Below are positions 8,044 through 15,382 of a stretch of 33,444 nucleotides of DNA, piece by piece (positions within the stretch are counted from its first letter, which is position 1; each line of letters starts with the position of its first letter). Location of the stretch: contig DLFD01000057.1 in assembly GCA_002482005.1 (NCBI GenBank), forward strand, positions 1 to 33,444. Reading direction: 5' to 3'. The DNA comes from Lachnospiraceae bacterium UBA7729. GTDB lineage: Bacteria; Bacillota; Clostridia; Lachnospirales; Lachnospiraceae. Both the position numbers and the translations under genes were made by a program. The notes beneath the pieces are model-generated. The model worked only from the letters and a program-made list of their open reading frames with translations. It had not been told where the DNA came from and searched no databases.

Positions 8044-9159
8044 TCAGGAAGTGACAACGATATGATCTTCCTGATCCGTCACTTCCCCGATCAGATTGCA
8101 GGGAAGTCCAAGCGCTTTCATATCTGCCAGCACTTCATCCGCGACCTTGTTCGGGACCGCGGCAAGCAGTCCGCCGGAAGTCTGCGGGTCAAAAAGCAGC
8201 TCCTCCTGCCAGAAGGAAGCCTTGCGGAATTCCACCAGACTGCCAAGATGATTACGGTTGCGCTGTCCGTTGGCGGTGATGAAGAAGTCTTCCTCTACAA
8301 ATTCCGGCACTCTGCGGAAGTACGGGACCGCACTCGTGTGTACCACAGCCCCGAAGCGGCCACGCAGAGTCCGGTCGGCGGATCCAGATGCCGCCGCCGG
8401 CACATGTTCCGACTGATCCGGGGGCTCCGGACCCGATTCTCTTTTTTTGAGCCCAAGCATCTCGGACAGGTGTCCGAGAAGAGAGAAGCCTGTCACGTCC
8501 GTACACGCATGGACTTCATACTTCGAAAGGACTTCCGCGGCATATCTGTTGAGGGTCGTCATGGACCGGATCGCTTCATCCATGCTTGCCGGGTCCGCCG
8601 CCTTCACTCTTCCGGCTGTACAGACGATCCCGGTCCCGAGCGGTTTTGTCAGGATCAGGCGGTCGCCTGCCTGCGCCCCTACGTTCGTCAGGACCTTCCC
8701 GGGATCGATGATCCCGGTGACGGAAAGACCATACTTCACATCGTTATCATTGATGGAATGGCCTCCGCAGAGGGAAGCCCCTGCTTCCGCCACTTTCTCT
8801 GCTCCGCCCTGCATGATCTTCCCGAGGATATTGAGGTCCCAGCTCTGGGGGAAACAGACGATATTGAGAGCCGTCACCGGATGTCCTCCCATGGCCCACA
8901 CATCGGACATGGCATTCGCTGCGGCGATCTGTCCGAAAAGATACGGATCATCCACCATCGGAGGAAAGAAATCCAGTGTCTGGACGATCGCCTTGTCCTC
9001 GCTGACGCGATAGACTGCTGCGTCATCATTCGTCTCGAATCCAACCAGGAGGTCAGGATCCCTTTTCTGCTTCGGCAGGCGGCTGAGCACCCGTTCCAGG
9101 ATATCCGGACCAAGCTTGGCAGTGCACCCGCCGCCCTTGCAGAACTCTATGTTTTCCAT
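8044..9159 (-). CDS. selD: Selenide, water dikinase (selenophosphate synthetase)
   Basis: Makes selenophosphate from selenide and ATP (371 aa). The N-terminal catalytic loop GGGCTAKLGPDIL places Cys12 and Lys15 where E. coli SelD has Cys17 and Lys20; the codon is TGC, so this is a Cys form, not a UGA/selenocysteine form. Also visible are the family signatures ETNDDAAVY, ANAMSDVWAMGG, GGHSI, TDVTGFSLLGHL and DPQTSGGLL. There is an unusual hydrophilic insertion of about 30 residues after GHLSEMLGL (ESGPEPPDQSEH region). No selA, selB or tRNA-Sec is in the window, so here selD most plausibly serves the molybdenum hydroxylase. The SD is weak (GAGAGAAAG). Confidence 0.97.
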   Translation of the reverse strand: MENIEFCKGGGCTAKLGPDILERVLSRLPKQKRDPDLLVGFETNDDAAVYRVSEDKAIVQTLDFFPPMVDDPYLFGQIAAANAMSDVWAMGGHPVTALNIVCFPQSWDLNILGKIMQGGAEKVAEAGASLCGGHSINDNDVKYGLSVTGIIDPGKVLTNVGAQAGDRLILTKPLGTGIVCTAGRVKAADPASMDEAIRSMTTLNRYAAEVLSKYEVHACTDVTGFSLLGHLSEMLGLKKRESGPEPPDQSEHVPAAASGSADRTLRGRFGAVVHTSAVPYFRRVPEFVEEDFFITANGQRNRNHLGSLVEFRKASFWQEELLFDPQTSGGLLAAVPNKVADEVLADMKALGLPCNLIGEVTDQEDHIVVTS

Positions 9160-9206
9160 AACTTTATCTTTCTCTCAGCATATGCTTGTGTTTTCTCAGG
9201 CTCTGC

Positions 9207-9261
9207 GTCAGTCAGACAGAATATCTGACTGACAGTTTCTGCAGATGCTTACGCCTGCAGA
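9207..9261. other. Two adjacent hairpins in the yedF-selD gap
   Basis: The 134-nt gap contains a perfect 10-bp stem with a 7-nt loop (9207-9216/9224-9233, GTCAGTCAGA/TCTGACTGAC), followed 4 nt on by a 7-bp stem (9238-9244/9255-9261, TCTGCAG/CTGCAGA). There is no U-tract on the minus strand, so these are more likely mRNA processing or stability elements than terminators. Confidence 0.6.
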
Positions 9262-9293
9262 CAGATCAAACCCTTCCCTGGCCGGCGGACTTG

Positions 9294-9938
9294 TCAGCAG
9301 GGCTTCACGACTCTTGCTGCCGTAGTCAGTGCTTCCGTGATCTCATACATATTGGTCACTCCGCCGATCCGGAGTCTGTCTTCCAGATGCTGGAATTTCA
9401 GGCAGGTGCCGCAGGTGACGATCTCAGCGCCGGACTTTTCAAGCTCTTTCAGGTCCTCCAGAGACTCGGAGCCTTCGCAGGTCAGCTTTGCTCCGCCGTT
9501 ATAGAAGATGATCTTCTTCGGGACTTCGTCTTTCTTGGACAGTGCATAGATAAAGCCCTTCAGAAGGACTCTGCCAAGCTCTTCCTCCGGCTCTCCCATA
9601 TGATCAGAGGAGATCACAACGATATAGTCCTTAGAGACAGCTGCTGCAGGAAGATCGCATGCCTGATAATCATTCTCATCAAAAGAAGTCTTCCCCTTGC
9701 TCAGAAGTTCTTTCGCAGCCTCGGTAACGGTCATATGGACCCTGTATTCCGTATTCGAGACCTTCTCCATCTCGTAAGCATACTTTCTCTGGTCCGCAAA
9801 CTTCTTCAGATTCTGGGCAGAGATCTCATTGTCGACGATCGTCTCTATGACTTCTCCGACACCAAGCGGCTCGATTGCTTTCTTGGTCTCCACGATCGGG
9901 ATCGGGCACTGCTTTCCTCTTTCATCAAGTGACAGCAT
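9294..9938 (-). CDS. yedF: Selenium metabolism protein YedF (TusA-like plus DsrE-like)
   Basis: A 214-aa protein of the YedF family associated with selenium use. The N-terminal TusA/SirA-like domain has the CPxP motif (LDERGKQCPIPIVETKKAI, Cys11), a typical persulfide or perselenide carrier site. The C-terminal half, from about residue 100, resembles DsrE-like domains and includes the Cys pair VTCGTCLKF. The inferred role is delivering reduced Se or S to SelD or to Mo-cofactor maturation. The start was set at 9938 by an excellent SD (AGGAGG, 8 nt before the ATG) rather than the 43-residue longer open frame. It ends 134 nt before selD. Confidence 0.93.
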   Translation of the reverse strand: MLSLDERGKQCPIPIVETKKAIEPLGVGEVIETIVDNEISAQNLKKFADQRKYAYEMEKVSNTEYRVHMTVTEAAKELLSKGKTSFDENDYQACDLPAAAVSKDYIVVISSDHMGEPEEELGRVLLKGFIYALSKKDEVPKKIIFYNGGAKLTCEGSESLEDLKELEKSGAEIVTCGTCLKFQHLEDRLRIGGVTNMYEITEALTTAARVVKPC

Positions 9939-9970
9939 ATTACATATCCTCCTGTTTATTATTTTCTCTT

Positions 9971-10002
9971 CCGGCTGTCCCGGGACCTTCCAGGATAGCC
10001 GG
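9971..10002. other. Hairpin in the M20-yedF gap
   Basis: A 10-bp stem with one G-T pair (9971-9980/9993-10002, CCGGCTGTCC/GGATAGCCGG) lies in the 125-nt gap between the amidohydrolase and yedF. No U-tract follows on either strand. It is one of several hairpins between genes of this operon. Confidence 0.55.
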
Positions 10003-10063
10003 CAAGGTCCAATTGCGTTTGTTATAAAGTGAAATTTCCAATCCGGGTAACACAGATGCAGGC

Positions 10064-11245
10064 TCAAAGTGTATTTGCAGTCACGGCTGAGCTTGCATAG
10101 ACGGCCGCTCCCACCGGCAGTCCGCCATCATTGGCGTGGAACATCGGGTTATGCCATGCGTAGAGCGGCTCGCCCTCCGTCCCGGAACCGACCCAGTAGA
10201 GGTAAGACGGGACCTTATCCATGATGACCGCGAAGTCTTCGCTTGCCAGAGTCGGAGTCGCATGAACACAGTTCTCTTCTCCTACGACCGCCGCCGCTGC
10301 CTTATGGGCGATCTCCGTCATCTCCGGCGAGTTGTAAGCAACCGGGAGGACCTCCCTGTACTCGATCTCCGCCGTGCACTGGTAAGCCTTCGCAGTGCTA
10401 AAGACGATCTCCTCGAGACGGCTGACCTCCATATCCTTGGTCTTCTGGCTCAAAGATCTGACGCAGCCGGTCATGCGGACGCTGTCCACGATCAGATTCT
10501 CGACCGAGCCTCCGTTGATGGAGCCGATCGTCAGGATGGCGTTCTCCATCGGATCGACGTTCCTCGATACGATCGTCTGAAGCGACTGGATCACAGCTGC
10601 CGCGCAGACGATCGGGTCGATGCAGAGATGCGGCATGGCTCCATGCCCTCCCTTGCCGTGGATCGTGATCACGAAGTTGGTCTTCGCGCTCATGAGTCCG
10701 CCTGTCTGGATGACGACCTGGCCGGTCTTTACTTCCGGCCGGTTGTGCATCGCAAAAAAATATCTCGGATGGATGATATCAAAAAGGCCTGCATCGACCA
10801 TCTGTTTGCAGCCGTCTGTCGTCTCTTCCGCCTCCTGAAACAGGAAGTCGACGGTCCCCGGAACCTCGTCCCGGTTTCTGGACAGGATCATCGCCGCCCC
10901 GAGCAGCGATGCCGTATGGAAGTCGTGGCCGCAGCCATGCATCTTTCCCGGACAGGTCGACTTCCATGGGCTCTCGTAAGCCTCAGTCTGAGGCAGTGCA
11001 TCGATATCAGCTCTCAGCCCTGCCTCTGCCCCCGGTTTTCCGCCGACAAGTCTTGCGACGACACCGGTCTTCACGGCCGAAGTGTCCGGCAGCTCCAGGA
11101 TCTCGATTCCCGGAAGCCCTGACAGAACTTCTCTGATCTTCCTGGTTGTCTCAAATTCCTCATGGGAAAGCTCCGGATGCATGTGGAGATCACGCTTGAT
11201 CTCCAGAACCCGCTTTGCTTCCTCCTCTGTCAGATGCAGATCCAT
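10064..11245 (-). CDS. M20D-type amidohydrolase / aminoacylase-like metallopeptidase
   Basis: A 393-aa zinc/manganese hydrolase of the M20D type (hippurate / IAA-amino-acid hydrolase relatives), expected to cleave an N-acyl or carbamoyl-like amide. Metal ligands are visible: MHGCGHDFHT (C105, H107), EAEETTDG with the general-base/ligand Glu pair (E140/E141), AMHNRPE (H167) and the late FHANDGG (H370). The lid-domain GKGGHGAMPH segment is present. The start at 11245 is set by GGGGAGG; the longer frame is rejected. Between hyuA and yedF, a role in hydrolysing a product of purine ring opening is plausible but unproven. Cys at the first ligand site marks it as M20D-like, so it is probably not an orthologue of the M20 protein YgeY of E. 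coli. Confidence 0.88.
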   Translation of the reverse strand: MDLHLTEEEAKRVLEIKRDLHMHPELSHEEFETTRKIREVLSGLPGIEILELPDTSAVKTGVVARLVGGKPGAEAGLRADIDALPQTEAYESPWKSTCPGKMHGCGHDFHTASLLGAAMILSRNRDEVPGTVDFLFQEAEETTDGCKQMVDAGLFDIIHPRYFFAMHNRPEVKTGQVVIQTGGLMSAKTNFVITIHGKGGHGAMPHLCIDPIVCAAAVIQSLQTIVSRNVDPMENAILTIGSINGGSVENLIVDSVRMTGCVRSLSQKTKDMEVSRLEEIVFSTAKAYQCTAEIEYREVLPVAYNSPEMTEIAHKAAAAVVGEENCVHATPTLASEDFAVIMDKVPSYLYWVGSGTEGEPLYAWHNPMFHANDGGLPVGAAVYASSAVTANTL

Positions 11246-11273
11246 GATATTTTTTCCTCCCCGTATCCATGAT

Positions 11274-11497
11274 GCGTGTGCCAAAAGTCCCTTTTGTCAC
11301 ACGCTTTGACGCACGGCTTGCTTCGCTGCTGAATCGCGCACGCACCGCGGACGCACACTAGAAGCACAGAAATCTTTGATTTCGTTGTGCTTCTGCGTAC
11401 AAAGTAAGCGTCTCGCGCACCGCGCACGAGATGCTACGCAGCTCCTGCAATTCTCCCTCCAGGTTCGGGCTTCTCTGGTGCTTCGCACCAGCCGTAA
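11274..11497. repeat. Dispersed intergenic repeat, copy 2 (inverted relative to 1-170)
   Basis: The hyuA-M20 gap is filled with secondary structure. The hairpin 11274-11304 has arms GCGTGTG/CACACGC around a C/T mismatch and CAAAAG-TCC-CTTTTG, which on the minus strand is the same tip as at 116-146. Blocks near 11310-11350 and 11411-11452 match the GC block at about 50-105 on the opposite strand. An imperfect stem at 11360-11394 pairs AGAAGCACA/TGTGCTTCT and GAAATC/GATTTC. A perfect stem at 11475-11491 pairs CTGGTGC/GCACCAG with a TTC loop. No gene or U-tract was seen. It would be transcribed within the operon. Confidence 0.7.
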
Positions 11498-12877
11498 TCA
11501 AAGCCAGAACTCCGGCAGTCCCCTCTTCAGGTACTGTCCGCGGTTTTCCTTCACGACCTTGCCGTCTTCCGCGACCAGCTCGCCTCTCAGATAGACCTTC
11601 CCGATCGCTCCCTGAAGCTTCATGCCTTCCAGCGGTGCATAGTCACACTTCGAGACCTGCGTCTTCACGGTGACAGTTCTTTCGGCAGCCGGGTCCAGGA
11701 CCACGATGTCGGCATCGGAGCCTTCCCTCAGGACGCCCTTCCTCGGGTAGAGGCCATAGAGCCTTGCGGGGTTCTCAGCAAGAAGCTCACACATTTTCTC
11801 CTTGGTGATGCGGCCCTTCGCAACGCCTTCCGAATAGATGACGGCCGGCCTCGTCTCCGCACCCGGCATTCCGCCCGGGATCTTCCGGAAGTCATCCTTG
11901 CCGAGTCTCTTCTGCTCCACCGTGAAGCTGCAGTGGTCCGTGGAGACGGTCTGGATCTCACCGTCCGCCATGGCCTTCCAGAGGGCTTCCTGGTCCGATC
12001 TCTTTCTCAGCGGCGGAGCACATACATACCTTGCCGCTTCGTCAAAGTCGCCGTTATCATACAGGCTGTCGTCCATGACCAGATACTGCGGACAGGTCTC
12101 CACGTAGACCTTCTGGCCGCGGCGCCTTGCCGCCCGGATCTCCTCCAGGCCTTCCGCGCAGGTCAGATGCACATCGATGACCGGCTCGTCCGCCACTTCC
12201 GCAAGGTGACAGTAGCGCCCGATCGCCTCTGCCTCTGCTGCGGCCGGCCTGGTCAGGTAATGGGAACTGACCTTACCCTTCCGCTCATCGGAAGCGTATT
12301 CTTCACGGAGGGCATCGATCAGGCCGCTGTTCTCGCAGTGGCATCCTGTCGTGGTGCCGCATTCCTTCAGCCTCTTCAGGACCTTCAGGATCGTGCTGTC
12401 GTCGATCTGGGTATCATAGGTCATATAGATCTTGAACGTCGAAGCTCCGCGGTCGATCATATCCTGAACTTCTGCCGAGATCTGATCGTTCCACTCCGTG
12501 ATGGTCTGGTGGAAACCGTAGTCGCAGCTGCAGCCCACAGAAGCCTTCTGAAACCAGTTATCGAGTCCTTCGTTCAGTGTCTCGCCCGGATAGGCAGTCC
12601 CGAAATCGATGATCGAAGTCGTGCCTCCGGCCACCTCAGCCTTCGTTCCGGAATTGAAATCGTCGATCGTGACCGTCCCTGCCACATGCAGGTCAAAGTG
12701 TGTATGAGCGTCGATGAATCCTGGAAATACGAGTTTTCCGGTACAGTCCACGATCTCACACCCCTCTGGCGGCGTGATGTGCGGGGCGATCTTCACGATC
12801 TTCTCCCCGTCCGCGAGAAGGTCCGCGCTCCTTGAACCTTCCGGATAGACCAAAGTACCGTTCTGAAACAGGATCAT
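11498..12877 (-). CDS. hyuA: Dihydropyrimidinase / D-hydantoinase family cyclic amidohydrolase
   Basis: Binuclear-metal amidohydrolase (459 aa) of the hydantoinase/dihydropyrimidinase family, which opens cyclic ureides and imides. All metal ligands are visible: DAHTHFD (H58, H60), the carbamylated Lys in STFKIYMTY (K149), H180 (TGCHCENSG), H237 (DVHLTC) and D314 (STDHCSF). It aligns well with E. coli HyuA (YgeZ) from memory, including VETCPQYL and the MPGAETR-like segment (PGGMPGAETR). The ATG has a strong SD (GAGGAGG, 8 nt). It is the first gene of the main leftward row. The context suggests it hydrolyses an oxidised purine-derived ring, but the substrate is not known from sequence. Confidence 0.93.
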   Translation of the reverse strand: MILFQNGTLVYPEGSRSADLLADGEKIVKIAPHITPPEGCEIVDCTGKLVFPGFIDAHTHFDLHVAGTVTIDDFNSGTKAEVAGGTTSIIDFGTAYPGETLNEGLDNWFQKASVGCSCDYGFHQTITEWNDQISAEVQDMIDRGASTFKIYMTYDTQIDDSTILKVLKRLKECGTTTGCHCENSGLIDALREEYASDERKGKVSSHYLTRPAAAEAEAIGRYCHLAEVADEPVIDVHLTCAEGLEEIRAARRRGQKVYVETCPQYLVMDDSLYDNGDFDEAARYVCAPPLRKRSDQEALWKAMADGEIQTVSTDHCSFTVEQKRLGKDDFRKIPGGMPGAETRPAVIYSEGVAKGRITKEKMCELLAENPARLYGLYPRKGVLREGSDADIVVLDPAAERTVTVKTQVSKCDYAPLEGMKLQGAIGKVYLRGELVAEDGKVVKENRGQYLKRGLPEFWL

Positions 12878-12944
12878 AGCAATGCCTCCTCTGTCTGATC
12901 TCTGATAAACACTTGACGGATTCTGTAACCCTGAATACGAAAAA

Positions 12945-12977
12945 GCCGAGGATCCACCTGCTTCTGCCGCCCTCGGC
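12945..12977 (-). terminator. Intrinsic terminator after the DUF3343 gene
   Basis: Stem GCCGAGG (12945-12951) with CCTCGGC (12971-12977); on the minus strand it runs directly into TTTTT. It sits between the DUF3343 stop and hyuA. I see no convincing promoter between it and hyuA (12878-12944), so it may be leaky or act as an attenuator for the operon. Confidence 0.8.
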
Positions 12978-13033
12978 TTGTCTATACGGAATCCTGATGC
13001 GTCATAAAGGTCCGGATTCCTTCATCCTTACAC

Positions 13034-13267
13034 TTACAGAACCCTCTCATAGATTCCTTCTATTCTGATCTTGTTTTTCTCTGCAGCCGCACTGATCGCT
13101 TCCCTTGCCTCAGGCGGAGCGCTCCAGGAAAGGCCGCAGCCCGCGCTGATGCTGGTGGGAACGGGGATCATCCTGCCTGGAAGATCTTCCGTCCTGCACA
13201 CATGCTCCAGAAACATTGCATCCGTGGTGGTTGGAAATGTAAATATGATTCTTTGTTCAGTTTTCAC
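13034..13267 (-). CDS. DUF3343 putative Se/S carrier-like small protein
   Basis: A small protein of about 77 aa resembling DUF3343, a family annotated as putative Se/S carrier-like and common beside selenium genes. It starts with a beta strand (RIIFTFPTTTDAMFLE), then the conserved core GRMIPVPTSISAGCGLSW with the single likely functional Cys, and ends in a short helix/strand. The open frame extends to a GTG at 13324, but that GTG overlaps the -10 region of the predicted minus-strand promoter. The GTG at 13267, just before the conserved core, is therefore the likelier start, although its SD is poor. It has its own terminator and is divergent from ade. The start is uncertain; the family call is good. 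Confidence 0.75.
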   Translation of the reverse strand: MKTEQRIIFTFPTTTDAMFLEHVCRTEDLPGRMIPVPTSISAGCGLSWSAPPEAREAISAAAEKNKIRIEGIYERVL

Positions 13268-13306
13268 AGTTTCTACGTCCACATTGCTGAAAATTTGTAA
13301 AATCTC

Positions 13307-13334
13307 TTGACAATATTTTAGCACCCGCTAGAAT
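13307..13334 (+). promoter_or_regulatory. SigA-type promoter for ade
   Basis: TTGACA (13307-13312), a 16-nt spacer, and TAGAAT (13329-13334). This is the best consensus promoter in the window. It points at ade and overlaps the divergent promoter for the DUF3343 gene. A second candidate is an extended -10 (TGCTATAAT) near 13387-13395. Confidence 0.75.
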
Positions 13335-13343
13335 CATTTGCAA
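13315..13343 (-). promoter_or_regulatory. Divergent SigA-type promoter for the DUF3343 gene
   Basis: On the minus strand, TTGCAA (13343-13338), a 17-nt spacer, and TAAAAT (13320-13315). It interlocks with the ade promoter, so polymerase could not occupy both at once. This implies reciprocal or shared control. Confidence 0.6.
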
Positions 13344-13525
13344 CAAATGCATGGCTGATTCTGTATAAACAAGTTTTGTTCTGTTATGCTATAATCTATG
13401 CAAAGAATGCGGCGCAGCTTCCGGAAAGTTCCGAAGGCCAGGCGGCAGATCCGCTCTCCGGCATCTTCCCAGGACCCGGACTTTGCAAAAAAGCCGTAAT
13501 ATTACAAGAAGGAGGCACAGGCTTT
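13335..13525 (+). promoter_or_regulatory. Long 5' leader of ade
   Basis: About 185 nt lie between the TTGACA/TAGAAT promoter and the ade ATG. Part of it can fold (CTT-c-CGGAA / TTCCG-AAG around 13420-13438, with GC-rich flanks). I tried matching it to purine, guanidine and Moco riboswitch consensus from memory and found no convincing match. Its upstream open frame (13376 on) is simply an in-frame extension of ade. Confidence 0.3.
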
Positions 13526-15286
13526 ATGGAACATATGGATAAGAGAACTCTCAGCCGCGTGATCGATGCGGCAATGCACAGGATCCCCGCCGATCTGGTC
13601 ATCTACAACTGCAAAGTCGTTGATGTCTTTACGGGAACGGTCCGGCCGGATTCCATAGCGATCACTGACGGACTGATCGTCGGTTTCGGAGACGATTACA
13701 GAGGCCAGGAAGAATACGATGCAAAAGGCGCTTACGCGGCGCCAGGTCTGATCGATGGTCATATCCACATCGAATCCACCTACACTTCCCCGGAGGAATT
13801 CGGCCGCATGGTCGTCCCGCATGGAACGACGACCGTCATCGCCGACCCGCATGAGATCGTTAATGTATACGGGCTTGAGGGTCTGAATTACATGATCCGC
13901 GCTGCAGCCAAGACGGAGCTCTCCGTCCGCTACATGATCCCGAGCTGTGTCCCGGCGACTCCCTTCGAGGATTCAGGGGCTGTCGTCAATGCATTTGACA
14001 TGCAGTGGCCTATGCAGGACAGACATGTACCGGGTCTTGGGGAATTCATGAACGTTCCGGGAATCCTGAACAAGAATGACGATGATCTGAACAAGCTTCT
14101 CGTCGCCCTGTCCATGCACAAGGTGATCGACGGTCACAGTCCGGGACTTGACGGCGCCGGACTGAATGCCTATGCGGCCGCCGGAGTCAGGACAGACCAT
14201 GAGTGCACGACGGTAAAAGAGATGGAGGACAGGCTGGAGCGCGGCATGTACGTCCAGCTGAGGGATGGTTCCGCCTGCCATGATCTTGAGAACCTGATCC
14301 CAGGCGTGACGCCTTACAACTACCGCAGATGCATCCTCTGTTCGGATGACCGGCAGCCGAAGACGATCCTGTCGGAAGGGCACATTGACAGCCATCTGAG
14401 AAAACTGGTAAAGGCCGGCATCGATCCTGTCATGGCGATCTGCATGGCAACCCTGAATGCAGCCGAGTGCTATAAGCTCGAAGACCGCGGCGCCATCGCC
14501 CCTGGCAGGCGCGCCGACATCGTCCTCTTTGACAATCTGAAAGATTTCGGCGTGAAGACCGTCTTCATCGAAGGAAGCAAAGTCGCAGAGGCTGGGAAGT
14601 ACCTGCTCGAATACGAGAAGGCCCCGATCTTCTCGGTCAGAGGCTCCATGCATGTAAAGCCGTTTAAGATCGATGACCTGAAGATGCACCTGAAGAGCGA
14701 CTATGTGAAGACGATCGAGATCATCCCAGGAGGGATAAGGACCAGGGAGGCAGATATCCATGTCAGGCTGAGCAAGGAAGGAGACTTTGTCTTCGAGCCG
14801 GATAAGGATGTCGCCAAGATCGCCGTCCTGGAACGCCATCACAACACCGGAAAGATCGGCCTGGGTCTGCTCAGAGGCTATGGGATCAGGAAGGGTGCCG
14901 TCGCCCTTTCTGTCGCCCATGATTCCCACAACATCATCTGCGTCGGTGTCTCCAATGAAGAGATGGATGCCGCGATCCGTGCTCTCATCGACCAGGAAGG
15001 CGGCTTCGTCCTTGTGAAGGACGGCAAAGTTCTGGCTTCTCTGCCTCTTCCGATCGCAGGCCTGATGAGCGACAGGAGCGGCGAAGAAGTTGCCGCAGCT
15101 CTGAAAGTCCTCCATGACACTGCGTACGATACGCTCGGTGTGAGCCATGATGTCGAGCCGATCATGACCCTGTGCTTCATGTCCCTGATCGTCATCCCGG
15201 ACATCAAGATCACCGACCGCGGCCTCTTCGACGTGAAGAAGTTTGAATTCACTTCCACCGAAGCTGACCCGCAGGAAGTAAGCTGA
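13526..15286 (+). CDS. ade: Adenine deaminase
   Basis: Converts adenine to hypoxanthine plus ammonia (586 aa, essentially the length of E. coli and Bacillus Ade). The amidohydrolase core shows the metal site GLIDGHIHIEST (H79, H81), TTVIADPHEI, VIDGHSPGLDG, RTDHECTT, CSDDRQP with the metal Asp, and GRRADIVLFDNL. The C-terminal half carries the Ade-specific HHNTGKIGLGLLRGYG and PIAGLMSD segments. The start at 13526 has GGAGG about 11 nt upstream; the longer open frame lacks support. The product hypoxanthine is a substrate class for the neighbouring XDH-type enzyme, so ade feeds the island. It is convergent with yqeC-mocA. Confidence 0.96.
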   Translation: MEHMDKRTLSRVIDAAMHRIPADLVIYNCKVVDVFTGTVRPDSIAITDGLIVGFGDDYRGQEEYDAKGAYAAPGLIDGHIHIESTYTSPEEFGRMVVPHGTTTVIADPHEIVNVYGLEGLNYMIRAAAKTELSVRYMIPSCVPATPFEDSGAVVNAFDMQWPMQDRHVPGLGEFMNVPGILNKNDDDLNKLLVALSMHKVIDGHSPGLDGAGLNAYAAAGVRTDHECTTVKEMEDRLERGMYVQLRDGSACHDLENLIPGVTPYNYRRCILCSDDRQPKTILSEGHIDSHLRKLVKAGIDPVMAICMATLNAAECYKLEDRGAIAPGRRADIVLFDNLKDFGVKTVFIEGSKVAEAGKYLLEYEKAPIFSVRGSMHVKPFKIDDLKMHLKSDYVKTIEIIPGGIRTREADIHVRLSKEGDFVFEPDKDVAKIAVLERHHNTGKIGLGLLRGYGIRKGAVALSVAHDSHNIICVGVSNEEMDAAIRALIDQEGGFVLVKDGKVLASLPLPIAGLMSDRSGEEVAAALKVLHDTAYDTLGVSHDVEPIMTLCFMSLIVIPDIKITDRGLFDVKKFEFTSTEADPQEVS

Positions 15287-15294
15287 CATCATCG

Positions 15295-15366
15295 TGCCGG
15301 GAAGGGCTGAAGATGAGCCAGGAAGACGTCTGTGCGCCTCCTGCTCAGCTCCTGCCCTCCCCGGCA
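15295..15366. other. Large structured hairpin in the 3' region of ade
   Basis: 13-bp arms with one mismatch (15295-15307/15354-15366, starting TGCCGGG and ending CCCGGCA) enclose a further foldable stem (TGAGC/GCTCA). It starts 8 nt after the ade stop and precedes the real terminator at 15383. It may be a 3'-UTR structured RNA or mRNA stabiliser. Confidence 0.5.
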
Positions 15367-15382
15367 GCTGGTATCAAAGTAC

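Noticed and set aside
9121..9159. UGA/selenocysteine codon in selD
   Set aside because: The catalytic position is TGC (Cys12) and the frame is uninterrupted.
13335..13525. Known purine, guanidine or Moco riboswitch in the ade leader
   Set aside because: No conserved core for any of these classes could be recognised by eye; kept only as a structured-leader candidate.
13973..15292. 439-codon minus-strand open frame opposite ade
   Set aside because: Complete overlap with the conserved adenine deaminase; no motif or SD.
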